Part shown: positions 15,801 through 18,018 of the stretch, one piece after another
Layout: every line of letters begins with the position of its first letter
How positions within the stretch are numbered: position 1 is the stretch's first letter
The notes under the pieces: generated by a model
Database searches by the model: none
Seen by the model: the letters and a program-made list of their open reading frames with translations, nothing else
Told to the model about the DNA's origin: nothing
Translations under genes and position numbers: made by a program
DNA from: Candidatus Didemnitutus sp.
GTDB taxonomy: Bacteria; Verrucomicrobiota; Verrucomicrobiia; Opitutales; Opitutaceae
Length of the DNA stretch: 18,018 bases
NCBI GenBank assembly: GCA_030682505.1
Contig: JAUXOH010000161.1
Span: 1 to 18,018 of the forward strand
Reading direction: 5' to 3'

Positions 15801-16067
15801 GGCCCAGAATTCGCCGGTGTGGGTCTCTGCGATTAGATCGATGCCTTGGTCGAGATGGGGGAGGCCCAGCTGTTTATGAATGGCGTCAGGAACATCCGAC
15901 AGCAGCCAGACGTGGCGCAGCTTGGTCCGATAAGCCGGGTCGGAACGCAGATAATGCTGCACAACCAGCTCAAACGGCCGGCCGCGGGCTTGAACCTCCA
16001 GCCCAGAAACCCGCTGGGTGAAGTCAGGCCACGAGGCAACAGGAGAAGAAAAACCAGCCAGATTCAT
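12825..16067 (-). CDS. Large Mrr-like nuclease / SF2 helicase with C-terminal tryptophan repeats
   Basis: The protein is predicted to be an ATP-driven DNA translocase or helicase carrying a nuclease domain. Residues 30-130 look like an Mrr-type PD-(D/E)xK domain: helix Glu33 in P-F-E-L-V-V, D77 in Q-G-I-D-L-I, and Q91-A-K93 in W-A-I-Q-A-K-Y. The SF2 motor follows: Q-P-H-Q-E-R-A (Q-motif-like), Walker A S207-P-C-G-S-G-K-S214, D337-E-A-H340, T368-A-T370, T-E-G-V-D-V-P (motif V) and Q559-A-A-G-R-A-L-R566 (motif VI). From about residue 690 to the end there are six tandem repeats with a W-x-x-W-x-D-W-L-G core. The layout resembles COG4889-type predicted helicases. The ATG at 16067 gives 1080 residues; a TTG 17 codons upstream is in frame but less likely. 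It heads the four-gene operon. Confidence 0.9.
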   Translation of the reverse strand: MNLAGFSSPVASWPDFTQRVSGLEVQARGRPFELVVQHYLRSDPAYRTKLRHVWLLSDVPDAIHKQLGLPHLDQGIDLIAETHTGEFWAIQAKYRTDTEAALTHRELATFTSLAFTVCRDISYGLVCTTTSRIPGILTGLPNLGDLTNDVWSGLGPEFFSSLQETIATGSLPARPKARVPQPHQERAIASAIVHYHDKGETRGKLISPCGSGKSLTACWIAQKLEAKRVLIAVPSIALIRQTLETWMHEALARDEPADWLCVCSDHDAAKTEKAELVAHVHELGIPCDTHPEALARHLSALRGQSGQIVVITTYQSSPVLAAAAKAAGFSFDFAVLDEAHRTTGQKAKSFAHLLFDEKIPLPRRLFMTATERRFQGSSDDVVSMDDPALYGGTFELLSFKAAIAATPPILSDYRILTIGVRESEVARLVEANRWLDLGTEGLDGVTAQALASLVALRRATVEHGVQHTVSFHSSIARAKQFRDLCARLNAALPAEKPISSHHVNGGMGSAARQRELTSFLATAPSLVTNARCLTEGVDVPSIDCVFFADPKGSTIEIVQAAGRALRLDPSSGKTMGYILLPLVVKDGVTLEAIAESSAFKFVLFVLRALATHDERIIEWFRATAEGRTPEVSRLVTFDFGRIIMPLGVSAADFARQIEVQCWKSVAKLAYRSYGGASAFASERLVKSQKQWRRLITALGDSWPADVPKNPDKSYLNRGWTTWGAFFGTGAIGTKQKQFRPFADARSFTRSLGLKSSDEWYPYCSGQLAGKLPLPTDIPATPERCKAYAGQWSGWADWLGYEDIRTPWRPFEEAREFARSLKIPGQQHWKAYCRGERPNLPAKPDDIPASPWKAYANSGWVSWGDWLGHGMIGTTVRNYLSFTKAREIARSLGLTSRRAWIALANDAHALPPRIPRQPDRTYATKGWVGWSDWLGAEIPETKRTRKPREFRNYESARAFVHALHLTGSLEWPRYLKGDFPDKPPLPPDIPKSPRNVYRGLWLGWGDWLGTGNIAPSDHTFRSFKSACLFVRGLGFKTGKEWFAWSKISGNRPRDIPSNPAAYYKDKGWTNWPDFLQSPSAI
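12846..13928 (-). repeat. Six tandem coding repeats of about 67-74 residues (W-x-x-W-x-D-W-L-G type)
   Basis: Each unit opens with a tryptophan-rich core and ends in a P-x-x-I-P-x-x-P-x-x-x-Y segment. Core tryptophans start at residues 719, 791, 859, 926, 1000 and 1067 of the helicase, giving spacings of 72, 68, 67, 74 and 67 residues. Between cores each unit has F-x-x-A-R-x-F-x-x-S-L-x-L-x-x-x-x-x-W, probably two helices. The first core is degenerate (W-G-A-F-F-G) and the last unit is truncated after W-P-D-F-L. A half unit (Q-W-R-R-L near residue 690) precedes the array. Repeats of this kind occur, as I recall, in phage-integrase-like and algal proteins; a DNA- or protein-binding array is likely (inference). 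The DNA copies are diverged, so this is an old duplication. Confidence 0.85.
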
Positions 16068-16152
16068 GCAGCGATCAAGTGAGTGGCCCGATCCATTTCT
16101 TGCCCATGCGCCGAACAACGTCGAGCGCGCACTTTTGCCTCCGGGGGTGAGT

Positions 16153-16181
16153 TTGACAGCGTTGTCGCGTCCCTCAGTCTG
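16153..16181 (+). promoter_or_regulatory. Possible promoter for the small membrane protein gene
   Basis: A perfect TTGACA (16153-16158) is followed after 17 bases by AGTCTG (16176-16181), a poor -10 match. Transcription would begin almost at the ATG at 16187, so the message would be nearly leaderless. The -35 is convincing and the rest is not. This stretch lies in the 119-base gap between the divergent helicase and membrane-protein genes. I found no good promoter for the helicase in the same gap. Confidence 0.25.
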
Positions 16182-16186
16182 CAGAC
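16177..16186. repeat. 10-bp perfect palindrome GTCTGCAGAC abutting a start codon
   Basis: The palindrome GTCTGCAGAC ends one base before the ATG at 16187 and overlaps the weak -10 region proposed above. Its place between two divergent genes would suit an operator, but a 10-bp palindrome can also arise by chance. Confidence 0.3.
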
Positions 16187-16603
16187 ATGCAAACTCCAGC
16201 CGAGGTCCAGCGCGTTCGCGGCCAACTCCTCGTGTGGTGGATCATCTGGGGCAGCCTGTTGGCCGGCTTGGGTCTGATTTATGTCGTGATCGGGCCGGCG
16301 CGAGGGCCGGCGGTGTCGGCAGAGAACCCTTTGACCGACCTGAGCGGGCTCGTGCCGCTTTTTCTCAGCATCATCATCCGCTGGCTGGTGCTGCCGCGGT
16401 ACACCGAGGCGCCAAAGGCGTTTGTGATGTTTGTCCTCGGTCTGGCGCTCGCGGAAAGCTGCGGGCTGCTCGGCATCTTCTTCGGCGGGCCGTATCGCGA
16501 CGATCTGTTCGTGCTCGGCCTGCTCGGCATCGGACAGTTTGTGCCCTTTTACGCGCGGCGACTCTACGAGCCGCGCGCGACGGGCTTCATCCCCAACAAT
16601 TGA
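16187..16603 (+). CDS. Small four-helix membrane protein of unknown function
   Basis: The 138-residue protein has four hydrophobic segments: about residues 14-36 (beginning L-L-V-W-W-I-I-W-G-S), 52-68 (L-V-P-L-F-L-S-I-I-I-R-W), 78-97 (F-V-M-F-V-L-G-L-A-L-A-E-S-C-G) and 107-122 (L-F-V-L-G-L-L-G-I-G-Q-F). Short polar loops and a positively charged C-terminus (A-R-R-L-Y-E-P-R) suggest both termini are cytoplasmic. No catalytic motif or named family is recognisable. The ATG at 16187 is the natural start before a polar Q-T-P-A-E-V leader. It is transcribed away from the helicase and towards the desaturase, with which it is convergent. Its G+C-rich codon use matches the host core, so it probably marks the right flank of the island. 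Confidence 0.75.
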   Translation: MQTPAEVQRVRGQLLVWWIIWGSLLAGLGLIYVVIGPARGPAVSAENPLTDLSGLVPLFLSIIIRWLVLPRYTEAPKAFVMFVLGLALAESCGLLGIFFGGPYRDDLFVLGLLGIGQFVPFYARRLYEPRATGFIPNN

Positions 16604-16647
16604 GCCGCGGGCCGCACGTCACGGTCGCGAAGGGCGCGGGGTAGGTA

Positions 16648-16715
16648 GCGCGCTTGTCGCGCAACGTGAGCGCCATCGACAAGCAGCGGGTGAACTCGGC
16701 GGTTGGGACCCAACC
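16648..16715. repeat. Two inverted repeats between convergent genes
   Basis: The 156-base gap between the membrane protein and the desaturase holds a 5-bp hairpin GCGCG/CGCGC (16648-16652 with 16658-16662, loop CTTGT) and a near-palindrome GGTTGGG-A-CCCAACC (16701-16715). Neither is followed by a T-run, so they are not standard intrinsic terminators. They might belong to a dispersed intergenic repeat family, which cannot be tested in one window. Confidence 0.4.
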
Positions 16716-16759
16716 TGAAAAGGCCGGCAACCGGGTGGCGCCACGAACGGTGCCGGGGC

Positions 16760-17875
16760 TCAGTTCACCGTCGGCTGACTCAGCCGGCGCAGCCAGCGGT
16801 AGTGCGAGACGAGGCCGGCCCAGAGTGTCTTGTGCTCGTTGTAACGGATACCGAATTCACGACACGTGGACTCAACGATTTTGGAAAGTTCGGGGTAGTG
16901 CACGTGGCAAATCCGCGGGAAAAGATGGTGCTCCACTTGAAAATTCAACCCGCCGAGCAACCAGCAAAGCAGCGTGCTGCGTCGGGCGAAATTCACCGTC
17001 GTGTTGATCTGGTGGACCATCCAGTTGTCCTCCATGCGATTCGTGGCGGCGTCGGGCAGGGGAAATTCCGCCTCCTCCACACAGTGCGCGAGCTGAAAGA
17101 CGACGCTCAGCACCACGCCGATGACACCGGCGACGAGAGCGTAAAACAGCAGAACGTGCCACCACGTGTGCATCATCATCGGCACCACAAACGCGATGGT
17201 GAAGAACAGGGCTTTGCCGCCGATAAAGATGGCGAGTTCCTTGCCGCGGGGCCGCGGCACCTGCTGGCCACCGACGTCGCGCGTGATCAGGTCGCGGAAA
17301 TCACCGTAGAGGTGCCAGCGAATGGTCATGAATCCGTAGAGGGCCCACAGGTAGAAATGCTGCAGGCGATGAAAGAAATAGTGTTTCTGATGCGGCGTCA
17401 CGCGGGCGAACACACCCAAGTCCACGTCGGCGTCGTGGTCGGTGATGTTGACGTAAATGTGGTGGGAGGCGACGTGCTTCCAGTGCCAGAAATAGGAACT
17501 GGCGCCGATCAAATCCATCGACATGGCCATGAGCTTGTTCATCCACGGCCGATCCGAATAAGCGAGATGGCTGCCGTCGTGCTGCACGTTGAAGCCGATC
17601 AGACCGGCGGCACCTCCCAGCAGGAGAGCTGCGGCCACCGCCTGCCACCAGGCGCTGACGAAGAACACGAGCGCAACATAGCTGAGGACAAAGACCGTCA
17701 TGATCACGGCTGTTTTTACATACATCGAGGCATTGTCGCGGGGGTTGCGACCGGTGCGGACGAAGAACTCCTCCACCCGGCGGCGCAGCTCAGCCTGAAA
17801 GCCGGTGGTGGGAGCAAACTTGGGGCGCTCCGGCGAGCCGCCGGCAGGAAAAGAAACAGACGCGGGTGTAATCAT
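16760..17875 (-). CDS. Membrane fatty acid desaturase (acyl-CoA/acyl-lipid type, three histidine boxes)
   Basis: The enzyme inserts a double bond into a fatty acyl chain using a di-iron centre, oxygen and an electron donor, in the cytoplasmic membrane. The three boxes are complete: H99-D-G-S-H103, H134-V-A-S-H138-H139, and Q313-V-E-H316-H317. The third box beginning with Q instead of H is typical of front-end and linoleoyl-CoA-type desaturases. Unlike eukaryotic front-end enzymes it has no N-terminal cytochrome b5 domain, so a separate ferredoxin or cytochrome must supply electrons. Hydrophobic segments lie at about 52-74, 77-97 and in the 215-265 region. The length of 371 residues is normal for the bacterial group. 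The ATG at 17873-17875 is the start; no Shine-Dalgarno sequence or clear promoter is visible upstream. The double-bond position cannot be read from the sequence. Confidence 0.92.
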   Translation of the reverse strand: MITPASVSFPAGGSPERPKFAPTTGFQAELRRRVEEFFVRTGRNPRDNASMYVKTAVIMTVFVLSYVALVFFVSAWWQAVAAALLLGGAAGLIGFNVQHDGSHLAYSDRPWMNKLMAMSMDLIGASSYFWHWKHVASHHIYVNITDHDADVDLGVFARVTPHQKHYFFHRLQHFYLWALYGFMTIRWHLYGDFRDLITRDVGGQQVPRPRGKELAIFIGGKALFFTIAFVVPMMMHTWWHVLLFYALVAGVIGVVLSVVFQLAHCVEEAEFPLPDAATNRMEDNWMVHQINTTVNFARRSTLLCWLLGGLNFQVEHHLFPRICHVHYPELSKIVESTCREFGIRYNEHKTLWAGLVSHYRWLRRLSQPTVN

Positions 17876-17945
17876 GCGGGAAAAATTTGAAGCCGGACCT
17901 GACCGACAGGTAAGGGAAACGTTGGTGGTGATCCCGCATAACGCA

Positions 17946-17971
17946 AGCCCACGGACCCGGGCTATTTTTTT
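17946..17971 (+). terminator. Terminator-like hairpin in the desaturase upstream region
   Basis: A 5-bp stem AGCCC (17946-17950) with GGGCT (17959-17963) and an 8-base loop is followed on the plus strand by A and seven T (17965-17971). The orientation is odd: both flanking genes are on the minus strand. It could stop antisense transcription, or simply be a chance product of an A-rich gene end. The short stem keeps confidence low. Confidence 0.3.
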
Positions 17972-18018
17972 ACGTCCCCGGAAAGTGAGCCGGTTTCGGC
18001 CAGTCGCTCGATGAAGAT
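17962..18018 (-). CDS. C-terminal end of a minus-strand gene cut by the window edge
   Basis: Reading the minus strand from the window edge, 18 codons stay open and end at TAG (17964-17962). The peptide is I-F-I-E-R-L-A-E-T-G-S-L-S-G-D-V-K-K, whose helical, charged, host-like composition resembles a real C-terminus. It would lie 86 bases upstream of the desaturase start, in the same direction. Eighteen codons are too few to name a family or to be certain that it is coding. Confidence 0.35.
   Translation of the reverse strand: MFIERLAETGSLSGDVKK

Noticed and set aside
16068..16118. TTG start for the helicase 17 codons upstream
   Set aside because: The ATG at 16067 is a stronger start codon, and the added residues do not extend a recognisable domain.
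16721..16759. Terminator for the desaturase gene (CCGG-TTG-CCGG followed by CCTTTTC)
   Set aside because: The stem is only 4 bp and the T-run is short and interrupted.
1..18018. tRNA, rRNA, insertion sequence or attachment site
   Set aside because: I looked for these on both strands and saw no tRNA-like cloverleaf, transposase motif or flanking direct repeat; a computed search was not possible.

Overview
This window comes from a high-GC, Gram-negative-type bacterium. Hand counts of single 60-base lines in the core genes give about 62-63% G+C. Several products carry export signals (signal peptides, one lipobox), Shine-Dalgarno sequences are weak, and genes are packed with 4-base start/stop overlaps. 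The overall flavour recalls Verrucomicrobiota of the Opitutaceae type, but that is an impression from protein style and not a proof. There is no rRNA, tRNA, CRISPR array or insertion sequence that I can see, and no gene-free stretch longer than 300 bases.

Left part (1-6217). A uracil-DNA glycosylase-superfamily gene ends in a clear intrinsic terminator. It is followed by a coupled pair for the cell envelope: a D-alanyl-D-alanine carboxypeptidase and an exported FKBP-type prolyl isomerase. Facing them is a minus-strand run: a predicted lipoprotein, a YciA-like acyl-CoA thioesterase, an exported DUF4440/SnoaL-like protein, an NADPH-dependent FMN reductase-like flavoprotein, a RarD-type permease and an exported SGNH/GDSL hydrolase.

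Middle part (6255-11274). A plus-strand operon carries deoC, a full-length aldehyde dehydrogenase, a small zinc-ribbon membrane protein, a POT-family proton-coupled transporter, and a short aldehyde dehydrogenase-like protein that lacks the catalytic cysteine. The two ALDH genes together have the size and layout of one ALDH16 protein (active domain plus truncated inactive domain), split here by two unrelated genes. DeoC makes acetaldehyde from deoxyribose 5-phosphate, so the neighbouring dehydrogenase is a natural acetaldehyde remover (inference).

Accessory island (11282-16067, minus strand). G+C drops to about 45-47% in the first lines after the deoC operon. The island is a tightly coupled four-gene operon: (1) a 1080-residue protein with an Mrr-like PD-(D/E)xK nuclease domain, an SF2 helicase motor and six tandem W-x-x-W-x-D-W-L-G repeats; (2) a 51-codon ORF that exactly bridges genes 1 and 3, with one-base TGATG overlaps at both ends; (3) a Panacea/SocA-like (DUF4065-type) protein; (4) a 222-residue protein with faint MazF/PemK-like features. 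My reading is a possible nuclease-helicase defence locus fused to a toxin-antitoxin-like module. This is the strongest candidate for an undescribed system here.

Right end (16187-18018). A small four-helix membrane protein, a short intergenic stretch with two inverted repeats, a three-histidine-box fatty acid desaturase on the minus strand, and probably the last codons of another minus-strand gene cut by the window edge.
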